Origin: Burkholderiales bacterium
GTDB taxonomy: Bacteria; Pseudomonadota; Gammaproteobacteria; Burkholderiales; Burkholderiaceae_C
Assembly: GCA_947453625.1 (NCBI GenBank)
Contig: CANGHK010000016.1
Span: forward strand, 1 to 64,000
Direction of reading: 5' to 3'
Length of the DNA stretch: 64,000 nucleotides
Each line of letters starts with the position of its first letter. Position 1 is the first letter of the stretch. Shown here in pieces: positions 54,897 to 62,771 of this stretch. A program made the position numbers and the translations under genes. The notes under the pieces are model-generated. The model worked only from the letters and a program-made list of their open reading frames with translations, ran no database searches and had not been told where the DNA came from.

Positions 54897-55612
54897 TGCG
54901 GCTTCTTGCCGAGGTAGATCTGCTGGACCAGCGGGTCGCTCATGATGCGGTCGGGCGTGTCCTCGCGGATCACCGCGCCCTGGTGCAGCACCGTCACCTT
55001 GCGGGCGATCATGCGGATGAAGTTCATGTCGTGCTCGACCACCACCAGCGCGTGCTGGCGGTTGATCTCCAGGATCAGCTCGGCGGTGCGCGCCACCTCG
55101 CCGTCACTCATGCCGGCAGCCGGCTCATCCAGCAGGATCAGCGGCGGGTCGGCGGCAATCACCACGCCGATCTCCACCCATTGCCGCAGGCCATGCGCCA
55201 GCAGGCCGGCAATGCTGTCGCGGTAGGCCAGCATGCCCACCCGCTCCAGCGTCTGGCGGGTGATGCGTTCGGCCTGCGTGTCGCTGTTGACGCGGCGCGC
55301 CGACAGCCAGACGTTCTCCCACACGCTCAGGCCGTTGAACAGGCTGGGCACCTGGGTCTTGATACCTATGCCCAGACGGCCCGGATGGTGGGGCTGCATG
55401 TTGGAGATGTCCTGGCCACGGAACAGGATCTGACCCGAGCTGGGCTTGGTCTGGCCGGTCAGCAGCTTGAAGAAGGTGCTCTTGCCGGCGCCGTTGGGAC
55501 CGATCACGCAGCGCAACTCCGTCTCGGCCAGCGTGAAATTGACATCGCGGGTGGCGTGCACGCCACCGAAATGGACGTTCAGGCCGCGGGTCTCGATCAG
55601 GGGGGTGCTCAT
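54893..55612 (-). CDS. livG: ABC importer ATPase, LivG/UrtD type
   Basis: The protein has 239 residues. Walker A GPNGAGKSTFFKLLTGQ, the GIKTQVPSLFNGLSVWENV stretch and the LAHGLRQWVEIGVVIAADPP signature region (HGLRQW in place of LSGGQ-type text, as in UrtD) are visible, then LLDEPAAGMSDGE and switch VVEHDMNFI. The wording matches UrtD more than amino-acid LivG. ATGA overlaps on both sides show tight coupling. Confidence 0.9.
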   Translation of the reverse strand: MSTPLIETRGLNVHFGGVHATRDVNFTLAETELRCVIGPNGAGKSTFFKLLTGQTKPSSGQILFRGQDISNMQPHHPGRLGIGIKTQVPSLFNGLSVWENVWLSARRVNSDTQAERITRQTLERVGMLAYRDSIAGLLAHGLRQWVEIGVVIAADPPLILLDEPAAGMSDGEVARTAELILEINRQHALVVVEHDMNFIRMIARKVTVLHQGAVIREDTPDRIMSDPLVQQIYLGKKPH

Positions 55613-56679
55613 GGTGCGGACTCGGTGCGGGCCAGTGCGGGCTGGCTCTGGGCGGAGGGCGTGCCGGCCGCCGGCTCGGGCCGCCGAACGCGCCGAACGG
55701 CCCAGTCGATCAGGTCGCCCAGGCTGGGCACGATGCCGCGCGGCACCAGCAGCACGAACACCACCAGGATCGCGCCCAGCACCAGGTTGGAGTTGAAAGT
55801 CTGCTGGGTGCCGATCTCGGTCGTCAGCCACTGGATCAGCAGGCAGCCCACCACCGGGCCGACCAGCGTGCCCAGGCCGCCGACGATGACCCAGATGATG
55901 ATCTGCGCCGACTGCGCCAGGCCAAAGATGGTCGGGCTGGTGAACGCGCCCCAGTTGGCGAACAGGCAGCCCGCCAGGCCGGCGATCGCCCCGCCCAGCG
56001 TGAAGCAGAACAGCTTGTAGGCGCGGGCGTCATAGCCCAGCAGCAACACCCGCTGTTCGTTCTCCTTGGCGGCGATGATGACGCGCCCGACCTTGGAGCT
56101 GATCAGCACGCGCAGGCCCAGGTAGACCAGCAGCAGGCAGACGAAGGTCAGGTTGAACAGCGCGCGCGGCCCCAGCTGTTCGTCGGGCTGGCCCGGCAGG
56201 TTCAAGGTCGGGATCGACGGGATGCCGTTGAAGCCGCCCAGCGGCGCGCTGCCTATCTTCCACTCCGGACCGGCGGTGGAGTTGACCAGGTTGAACAGGA
56301 TCAGCGTCACGGTCAGGGTGATCACGCCCATGTAGACGTCGGACAGCCGGCCGTAGAAGATCACATAACCCAGCAGCGCAGCGAACAGCGCGGGCACGAC
56401 GATGGCCAGCAGAAAGGGCAGGGTGCTGTCGCCTATGTTGATCACCGCGATCGCGTAGGTGTACGAGCCCAGCCCGAAAAAAGCCGCCTGGCCGAAGCAC
56501 AGGATGCCGCCAAAGCCCCAGATGAAACCCAGGCTGACGCCCAGGATCGCCATCACGGCGTAGATCGTCACCTGGATCAGGGTGTAGTCGTCCAACACCC
56601 CGGGCAGGAAAAACAGCAGGGCGACGCCGAGCGCCAGCGTCAGCGCGGCACTCTGCCACGACTTGGCAAAACGGTTCAC
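55609..56679 (-). CDS. livM: ABC importer permease, LivM/UrtC type
   Basis: The protein has 356 residues, GTG start overlapping the LivH-type stop (GTGA). Multiple hydrophobic helices with the permease text LGFIWGFGGILCFGQAAFFG, VYMGVITLTVTLILFNLVN, KVGRVIIAAKENEQRVLLLG and GLGTLVGPVVGCLLIQWL. It forms half of the membrane channel of the importer. The Arg/Pro-rich C-terminal extension is cytoplasmic and unexplained. Confidence 0.92.
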   Translation of the reverse strand: MNRFAKSWQSAALTLALGVALLFFLPGVLDDYTLIQVTIYAVMAILGVSLGFIWGFGGILCFGQAAFFGLGSYTYAIAVINIGDSTLPFLLAIVVPALFAALLGYVIFYGRLSDVYMGVITLTVTLILFNLVNSTAGPEWKIGSAPLGGFNGIPSIPTLNLPGQPDEQLGPRALFNLTFVCLLLVYLGLRVLISSKVGRVIIAAKENEQRVLLLGYDARAYKLFCFTLGGAIAGLAGCLFANWGAFTSPTIFGLAQSAQIIIWVIVGGLGTLVGPVVGCLLIQWLTTEIGTQQTFNSNLVLGAILVVFVLLVPRGIVPSLGDLIDWAVRRVRRPEPAAGTPSAQSQPALARTESAP

Positions 56680-57542
56680 AGCGATCCCTTGAAGAAACGT
56701 CCGGTAATGCCTTGCGGCAGCAGGCGCAGCATGATGATGGCGGCCAGCAGCAGCGCGACCTCGCCGAACACCGGCGTGGTGGCAAAAGTGGCCAGCTGGT
56801 TGATTGCGCCGAACAGCGTCGACGCGCCGACCAGCCCGGCCAGGATGGCAGGCCCGCCGCCTATCACCGTGATGAAGGCCTTGGCGATGAAGGCCCCGCC
56901 CATCGTCGGCACCACCCCGGTCAGCGGCGCGAGCAGGCCACCGGCCAGGCCCGACAGCGCCGCGCCGACCGCGAAGGTGACCGAATAGACCCGGCTCGGG
57001 CTGATGCCCAGGGCGTTGGCCATGTCGGGCTTCTGCATGGTGCCGCGCGCAATCAGGCCCCAGGGCGTGCGCAGCAGCACCCAGCGTATCGCAGCGGCCA
57101 GCACCACGGCCACGCCTATGATCACCAGCGTGTAGCCGCTGACCGAGTAGGCGCCGATCATGAAACTGCCCAGCGGCGCCGACACCCCCGCAGTGGTGTT
57201 GCCGGCGATCGAGGTCATGATGCCCACCAGCAGCAGCGACAGGCCCCAGGTGGCCAGCATGGTGTCGACCATCCGGCCGTAAAGCCGGCGGATCACCAGC
57301 CGCTCCAGCACCACCCCGGCCAGGCCGACCGCCAGCGGGGCGACCAGCAGCATCGCGACCCACAGGTTGACCCCCAGCTTGTTCGCGCCGATCGTGGCAT
57401 AGGCGCCCAGCATCATGAACTCGCCATGCGCCAGGTTGATCACCTTCATCATGCCGAAGATGACGGCCAGCCCGGCCGAGACGATGACCAGGCTGGCCAC
57501 GGCATACAGCACCTGGATGACGACGACGAGAGCAAGGTCCAT
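56676..57542 (-). CDS. livH: ABC importer permease, LivH/UrtB type
   Basis: The protein has 288 residues. Typical LivH phrases: VIFGMMKVINLAHGEFMMLG, YGRMVDTMLATWGLSLLLVG, ARGTMQKPDMANALGISPSR and FITVIGGGPAILAGLVGAST. It pairs with the LivM-type permease. It lies 59 bases after the binding-protein gene. Confidence 0.93.
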   Translation of the reverse strand: MDLALVVVIQVLYAVASLVIVSAGLAVIFGMMKVINLAHGEFMMLGAYATIGANKLGVNLWVAMLLVAPLAVGLAGVVLERLVIRRLYGRMVDTMLATWGLSLLLVGIMTSIAGNTTAGVSAPLGSFMIGAYSVSGYTLVIIGVAVVLAAAIRWVLLRTPWGLIARGTMQKPDMANALGISPSRVYSVTFAVGAALSGLAGGLLAPLTGVVPTMGGAFIAKAFITVIGGGPAILAGLVGASTLFGAINQLATFATTPVFGEVALLLAAIIMLRLLPQGITGRFFKGSL

Positions 57543-57601
57543 GGGAGCGTGACGGTACGGTGGTTGGGGAGGAGCGTTGGCGGCAGGCGCGGGCCCGGGG
57601 A

Positions 57602-58828
57602 TCAGACCTTGATCACATACTGCTGGTTGTCCTTCGGGTTCTTCTGCAGGTTGCACACAGCGCTGGTGTCGGTCGGCGCCTGCTGGGGGAAGGTCTGCAG
57701 GATGTTGAGCTTCTTGGCCTTGACCTCGGCCACGCTGACGTTGAGCACGCAGTGGTGGGTGGCCGGGTCTATCGTGACCTTGCCGCTGGGCGCGTTGATG
57801 CTGATGCCCGACTCCAGCGCGGTGGTGACCTTGCCAATATCGACCGAGCCGGCTTTCTTGACCCCCTCGGCCCACAGCTTGAAGCCCTGGTAGGTGCCCA
57901 TCGCCAGTTCGGTGATGTTGGGGTAATCGGCGCCGAAACGCTTGTGGAAGCGGTCCTTGAAGGCCTTGTTCTCGGGCGTGTCGATGTTCTCGAAGTAGTT
58001 GTACGACAGCAGGAAGCCGTCGGCCTCCTCGGGCGACAGCACGATCTGCTCGTTGCCGACCGCGAAGGTGGTCGACGCCAGCGGGATCTTCTTGGTCAGG
58101 CCGGCCGCCGCCCACTGGCGGTAGAACGACATGTGCGCGCCGCCCACCAGCGCCGAGACCACCATGTCGGGCTTGGCGGCCTCGATCTTGGAGATGGTCG
58201 AGCCGAAGTTGGTGACGTCGAGCGGGAAGAAGTCGATCGCGGCGATCGTGCCGCCGTTCTCGAGCGCGAACTTCTTGACCCACTGCGAGGTGATCTGGCC
58301 GTAGTTGTAGTCGGCGGCGATGACGTAGATCTTCTTGCCCCACTTCTTCATCGCGTAGGGGATCAGCTTGCCCACGGTCTGGGCCGGCGTCACGCCGGTG
58401 CTGAAGGTGCCGCGGTCGCAGACGCCGCCTTCATACTGGGTGTTGTAGAAGTAAAGCGTCTTGTTCTTGTTGAGCACCGGCCGGATCACCTCGCGCGAGG
58501 CCGAGGTGATGCCGCCCATCACGACGGCGACCTTGTCCTTGAGCGCGGCCTGCTGGGCGAACTGGGCGTACATCTGCATGTTGGACTGCGGGTCGTAGCT
58601 GACCAGCTTGACCTTGCGACCGAGCAGGCCACCGGCCGTGTTCTGTTCCTCGATCGCCAGCGTCAGCGCGTCCAGCATGGGCTTGCCGTAGATGTCGAGT
58701 CCGCCCGACAGGTCGTGGATGCTGCCCACGCCGATGTCGTCGGCGGCCAGCGCCGACAGCGGCAGCAGGGTGGAGGCGGTGCCGGCGGCGACAGCGCCCG
58801 AGGTCTTGATGAAGGAACGACGGTCCAT
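57602..58828 (-). CDS. Amide/urea-type periplasmic binding protein (Tat signal)
   Basis: The protein has 408 residues. The N-terminus MDRRSFIKTSGAVAAGTAS is a twin-arginine signal. The mature chain matches the UrtA/FmdD/AmiC branch of branched-chain-type binding proteins: GVGSIHDLSGGLDIYGKPML, YFYNTQYEGGVCDRGTFSTG, AADYNYGQITSQWVKKF and MGTYQGFKLWAEGVKKAG. It captures amide-like solutes for the permeases. A second protein of the same fold, without signal, is at 60676. Confidence 0.9.
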   Translation of the reverse strand: MDRRSFIKTSGAVAAGTASTLLPLSALAADDIGVGSIHDLSGGLDIYGKPMLDALTLAIEEQNTAGGLLGRKVKLVSYDPQSNMQMYAQFAQQAALKDKVAVVMGGITSASREVIRPVLNKNKTLYFYNTQYEGGVCDRGTFSTGVTPAQTVGKLIPYAMKKWGKKIYVIAADYNYGQITSQWVKKFALENGGTIAAIDFFPLDVTNFGSTISKIEAAKPDMVVSALVGGAHMSFYRQWAAAGLTKKIPLASTTFAVGNEQIVLSPEEADGFLLSYNYFENIDTPENKAFKDRFHKRFGADYPNITELAMGTYQGFKLWAEGVKKAGSVDIGKVTTALESGISINAPSGKVTIDPATHHCVLNVSVAEVKAKKLNILQTFPQQAPTDTSAVCNLQKNPKDNQQYVIKV

Positions 58829-58935
58829 GGGGATAACTCCTGGGTCAAGGGGGGGCGGCCGCAGCCGCCCTTGGGGGAAATCGAAAAAGGAAACCTGGGA
58901 TCAGCCGACCAACGTCGGGCTGTGGCGTGGCAAGC

Positions 58936-60453
58936 TCAGATCGCCTTCCAGTCGCCGGCCTGCTCGAAGGCATAGGCGGCGCGGTAGATCGTTGCCTCGT
59001 CGTAATGCTTGGCCACCAGCATCATGCCCACCGGCAGGCCCTCGACCAGGCCGCAGGGCACGCTGATCGCCGGGTGGCCGGTGACGTCGAAGGGGCAGGT
59101 GTTGGGCAGCATCTCGAACGCGCGCTCGACCACCAGCTCGACCGGCGAGCCGGCCGGCGGCAGCGGGGTGGCGGTCATCGGCAGCGTGGGCATCAGCAGC
59201 AGGTCGAACTCGGCCAGCTTGGCGTCGTAGGCCGCGGTCAGTTGGCGGCCCAGGTTCTGCGACTTGGCGTAAAAATGGCCGCGGTAATGCTGGATGAAGT
59301 ACTCGCCCAGCACCATCGTCAGCTTGAGCGTTTCCGACAATTCGTCGGCACGCTGCTTCCAGCCGGCGTGGAAGTCGACCATGCTGGTGACATACAGCCC
59401 CTTCCAGTTGAAGCCGTGGCCGTTGTCCTTCATCATCTGCTGGGTCGCGCCCTCGGCGGCGATGGGCAGCCAGATCGCCGGCCCGACCAGGTGCATGGGC
59501 ACCGAGACTTCCGAGACCTCGGCGCCCAGGGCGGTGAACACGGCCGCGGCCTGGCGCACCTTGGCGTCGACCGCCGCCTGCGACTGCGGCCAGCCGAAGC
59601 CCTCGGTGACGATGCCTATCTTCAGCCCGGCCACACCCTGCTTCATCAGCTCGCTGTAGGGCTTGGCGGTCTGGCCGGCGTGCTGGCGCGGGTCCAGCCC
59701 GTCGGGGCCGGCCAGCACCTCGAGCATCAGCGCGTTGTCGGTGACGTTGGCCGTCATCGGCCCGGTGTGGTCGATGGTCAACTCGATGGGCATCACGCCG
59801 GTGTAGGGCACCAGGCCGTGGGTGGCCTTCATGCCGACGATGCCGCAAAACGACGCCGGCATGCGGATCGAGCCGCCCTGGTCGCCGCCCATCGCCAGGT
59901 CGACCTCGCCGGCCGACACCAGCGCCGCGCTGCCCGACGACGAACCGCCGGCCGAGTAGCCCATGCGGTAGGGGTTGTGCACCGGCGCGGGCGAGCTGGT
60001 GTGCGAGCCGCCCGAGAAACAGAAGTACTCGCAGGTCGACTTGCCGACCACGGTGGCGCCGGCGTCGAGCAAGCGGGTGACCACGGTGGCGTCGACATTG
60101 GGCACATAGCCCTCCAGCGTCGAGGCGCCGTTCATCATCGGCACGCCGGCCAGGCAGATGTTGTCCTTGAGCACCACGGTCTTGCCGGCCAGCTTGCCGG
60201 TGGCCGCACCCTTGATGGTGGACTTGACATACCAGGCGCCGTACTGGTTTTCCTCGGCCGGCGGAAAGTAGCCCGGCGTGCGCGGGTAGGTCACGCGCGG
60301 CACATAGTCGGGCATCGCGTCGATCACGTCATAGGCGTCGAAATTGCCCTGCAGCAGCGTGTTGTAGACGGCGGCCTGCTCGGTCGACAGGTGGATGCCC
60401 AGGCTCAGCGCGACGTCCTGCAACTGGTCTGGGGTGGGGCGTTTGATGGCCAT
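58936..60453 (-). CDS. Amidase-signature hydrolase like nitrile-hydratase-linked amidases
   Basis: The protein has 505 residues, ATG 60453. The catalytic Lys is in TVVLKDNICLAGVPMMNGAS, and the Ser-cisSer pair in GYSAGGSSSGSAALVSAGE, followed by AMGGDQGGSIRMPASFCGIV. The N-terminal 70 residues, KDN and PYTGVMPIELTIDHTGPM closely recall the enantioselective amidases found beside nitrile hydratases. It should hydrolyse an amide to acid and ammonia. No nitrile hydratase gene lies in the window. First enzyme gene downstream of the AmiC-like gene. Confidence 0.92.
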   Translation of the reverse strand: MAIKRPTPDQLQDVALSLGIHLSTEQAAVYNTLLQGNFDAYDVIDAMPDYVPRVTYPRTPGYFPPAEENQYGAWYVKSTIKGAATGKLAGKTVVLKDNICLAGVPMMNGASTLEGYVPNVDATVVTRLLDAGATVVGKSTCEYFCFSGGSHTSSPAPVHNPYRMGYSAGGSSSGSAALVSAGEVDLAMGGDQGGSIRMPASFCGIVGMKATHGLVPYTGVMPIELTIDHTGPMTANVTDNALMLEVLAGPDGLDPRQHAGQTAKPYSELMKQGVAGLKIGIVTEGFGWPQSQAAVDAKVRQAAAVFTALGAEVSEVSVPMHLVGPAIWLPIAAEGATQQMMKDNGHGFNWKGLYVTSMVDFHAGWKQRADELSETLKLTMVLGEYFIQHYRGHFYAKSQNLGRQLTAAYDAKLAEFDLLLMPTLPMTATPLPPAGSPVELVVERAFEMLPNTCPFDVTGHPAISVPCGLVEGLPVGMMLVAKHYDEATIYRAAYAFEQAGDWKAI

Positions 60454-60675
60454 GTTGACTCCGGGAAAGGGGGGTGGATGGGGCTGCGCCTGGTGCTCGC
60501 TGCGCTGGCCGCGCCGGCGACTGGGCTGACATCGCTGCCTGGAATCCGCGCAAACCAGCCCCGGGCTCCCAGCATCAACGCCCTGCAATTCTGCGGTCAA
60601 GCTTTTTCCGGGTCAAGTGTTTTTACTTGCTTTGGAAAATATAAATCGCCTATCCCAGGCCCAGGTCCGGCACGC
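60454..60675 (-). promoter_or_regulatory. Probable promoter region of the amidase-importer operon
   Basis: This 222-base gap is AT-rich between 60600 and 60650. It holds CAAGT-GTTTTT-ACTTG dyad symmetry at 60617-60632, and two GGTCAAG-like copies (near 60595 and 60612). These may be operator half-sites. No strong -35/-10 pair could be assigned on the minus strand. Confidence 0.4.
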
Positions 60676-61845
60676 TCAGAGCCGGGTGATGACGCGGAAG
60701 GTGTTGCCGTCGGCGCGCGCCAGGTAGATCGGCGTGGTGCTCAGGCCGGCGCCGCCATAGAGCGCGCCGCGCGCGCTGCAGTAGCTCAACGGCGCCTGCC
60801 CGAGCTGCGCCCAACCCTGTGCCGAGCCCTGGGCCTGGCCCAGCAACGCGGCCAGGAAATGCACGCCCTCGTAAGTGGATTGGCCAAAGGTGTTGAGCGT
60901 GGGCGCGCGCTCGCCGAAGTGGCTCTGGTAGCGCTCCTTGAAGGCCAGGTTGGCGTCGGTGTCGAGGGTGGCGAAATAGCCGCTCGCCACATACAAGTCC
61001 TCGGCGTTGTCCGCGCCTATGCCCAGCAGCTCGTTCTCGCCGATCGCACAAGACAGGCGCAGGATGGACCTCGACAGCCCGGCGCGGCCGAATGCGCGGT
61101 TGAAGTCGATCGCGTCCTGGCCGATCAGCGACACCAGCACCGCGTCGGCGCGGCAGCGGCTCAGCGCGTCCAGCACCTCGGAGTAGTCGGTGGTGCCGAA
61201 GGGCAGGTAGATCTCCTCGACCATCTCGCCACCGGCTTGGGCGATGTACTGGCGCGCCTGGCGGTGCGAGACATGCGGCCAGACATAGTCGTTGCCCACC
61301 GCCAGCCAGCGCCGCGGTTGGCGGTGCCGGCCCAGCCAGTGCAGGGCCGGCTGCAACTGGCGCGAGGTCACCTCGCCGATCGCGAAAACGCCGGGCGTGG
61401 TCTCGCCGCCCTCGTAGAGCGGGGTGTAGACATAGGGCAGGTGGCCGCCGACCGCGCGCAGGATGCGCTGGCGCACGCCGCTGGTGTGCATGCCGATCAG
61501 CGCGTCGACCTCACCGGCCTGCACCAGTTCGACCAGCGTCTCCTCGATGTCGTCGGCATCGTCGGCGGCGTTGACGGTGAGCACCCGGCAGGCCCGGCCG
61601 AGGATGCCGGCGTCGCTGTTGAGCTCGGCCACCGCGAGCCGGGCCGACGCCATCGCCGACGGACCCCAGATGCCGGCCGACCCGCCCAGCGGCACGCACA
61701 GCGCGACGTTCAGGTCGGCCCCGGGCCTGGCCAGCCGGGCCGGTCGTGGCATTGCGCCAGCCGGCAGCCGCGGACGCAGCAAGGGTCGACCGCCAGCAGA
61801 CCCCGGCGGGGCCGGACGCGAGACAGGGACTGAGGACAAGACCAT
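60676..61845 (-). CDS. AmiC-like cytoplasmic amide sensor
   Basis: The protein has 389 residues from ATG 61845, chosen because GGAGAG precedes it; ATG 61932 lacks a ribosome site. The periplasmic-binding fold is recognisable (LNVALCVPLGGSAGIWGPSA, YVYTPLYEGGETTPGVFAIG, DYVWPHVSHRQARQYI, TFGQSTYEGVHFLAALL). There is no signal peptide: the lead is Arg/Pro-rich. That matches AmiC, which senses amides and frees the antiterminator AmiR. No ANTAR protein is nearby; a MarR regulator is divergent instead. Confidence 0.75.
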   Translation of the reverse strand: MVLSSVPVSRPAPPGSAGGRPLLRPRLPAGAMPRPARLARPGADLNVALCVPLGGSAGIWGPSAMASARLAVAELNSDAGILGRACRVLTVNAADDADDIEETLVELVQAGEVDALIGMHTSGVRQRILRAVGGHLPYVYTPLYEGGETTPGVFAIGEVTSRQLQPALHWLGRHRQPRRWLAVGNDYVWPHVSHRQARQYIAQAGGEMVEEIYLPFGTTDYSEVLDALSRCRADAVLVSLIGQDAIDFNRAFGRAGLSRSILRLSCAIGENELLGIGADNAEDLYVASGYFATLDTDANLAFKERYQSHFGERAPTLNTFGQSTYEGVHFLAALLGQAQGSAQGWAQLGQAPLSYCSARGALYGGAGLSTTPIYLARADGNTFRVITRL

Positions 61846-61879
61846 GGACTCTCCGGGCAATGCACCAACTTGGATGAGC

Positions 61880-61898
61880 CCGCGCAACATTTGCGCGG
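61880..61898. promoter_or_regulatory. Perfect 19-bp palindromic operator candidate
   Basis: CCGCGCAA-CAT-TTGCGCGG, with perfect 8-bp arms, lies 35 bases upstream of the AmiC-like start and 88 bases before the divergent marR start. Size and symmetry fit a MarR dimer site that could control both directions. Confidence 0.65.
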
Positions 61899-61986
61899 AC
61901 AACAGCGCGGGCCGCACCAAGGTGGTTTCCATGGCAAGCTATTTTGCGTAATATCAGGCCCGACCACTACCGTGTTTGCACCGACC

Positions 61987-62421
61987 ATGCCTGACCAAGA
62001 CCTCTCCGAATACCTGGCTTACCTGCTGGCATCGGCCAACCGGCGGATGCGCCTGGGGCTGGCCCAGTCTATCGCCGCCGAGGATGTCACCGAAGAGCAG
62101 TGGCGCATCCTGCAGGTGCTGTCGGACGAGCAGGGGCGCTCGATGGGCGAGTTGGCCGGCCTGGTGTTGATGAACCACCCGGCGCTGACCAAGACCATGG
62201 ACCGGCTGGTCGGCCGCGGGCTGGTGCAGCGCGCCGCCGATGCCCGCGACAACCGCAAGGTGCTGGCCTACATCAGCGACCTCGGGCTGGAGATGGTGAC
62301 GCGGCTGAGGGCGCAGGTCGACGCCCACCACGGCCTGGTCGAGGACACGCTGGGCCCGCGCAAGACCGAGCAGCTCAAGCGGCTGCTCAAGGCCTTCATC
62401 GAAGAGTCGGCGGCGGGCTGA
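61987..62421 (+). CDS. MarR-family regulator of the amide genes
   Basis: The protein has 144 residues. The MarR fold is clear: VTEEQWRILQVLSDEQGRSM, the recognition helix LVLMNHPALTKTMDRLVGRG and the wing RAADARDNRKVLAYISD. These dimers repress or activate nearby genes and respond to small aromatic or organic ligands. Divergence from the AmiC-like gene with a palindrome between them supports local control. TTTCCA-17-TAATAT (61926-61954) is a possible promoter. Confidence 0.9.
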   Translation: MPDQDLSEYLAYLLASANRRMRLGLAQSIAAEDVTEEQWRILQVLSDEQGRSMGELAGLVLMNHPALTKTMDRLVGRGLVQRAADARDNRKVLAYISDLGLEMVTRLRAQVDAHHGLVEDTLGPRKTEQLKRLLKAFIEESAAG

Positions 62422-62771
62422 CGCGCCGGCCCGATAGCGGCCAGGCGTCCATCGGCTGGCCAGCCAAGCCAGCGGATGGGTTCAGGCTCAGCGCGCGGCA
62501 TTCAGACCCGCCTTTCAACCTTCCATTTTCAGCCCGCGCCCACATCGGGGTGGGGCGGGTAATTCCCCGCCGGCATGGCTTGTCACGGTAGCGTTCATGT
62601 TCAATAATATGCCTATACTGGTTAAATCATTGATTCGATGAACAGGTCAAGGCTGCTCACCCGGCTAGAGATGCAGCCCCCCCCCCCGCCTGCGGCGATC
62701 CGGCCCACATGGAGCCACGGGGTGGCCTTGCGGGTTCCGGGTTGATGCGGCGCTGTCGGCCTGAGGCGGCG
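62422..62771 (+). promoter_or_regulatory. Leader/promoter region of the 7TMR-DISM sensor
   Basis: A promoter-like pair TTGTCA (62580) and AATAAT (62603) with 17-base spacing is present, with a TATACT at 62614. A GGCGGG-TAATTC-CCCGCC hairpin near 62554-62571 may end the marR transcript. The leader to the start at 62772 contains an 11-C run. No gene is convincing here. Confidence 0.55.
62677..62687 (+). repeat. Homopolymeric C11 tract
   Basis: Eleven consecutive C residues 85 bases before the sensor start. An ATG at 62671 is out of frame with the sensor by one base; a C12 variant would put it in frame. May be slippage-prone, or a sequencing uncertainty. Confidence 0.8.
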
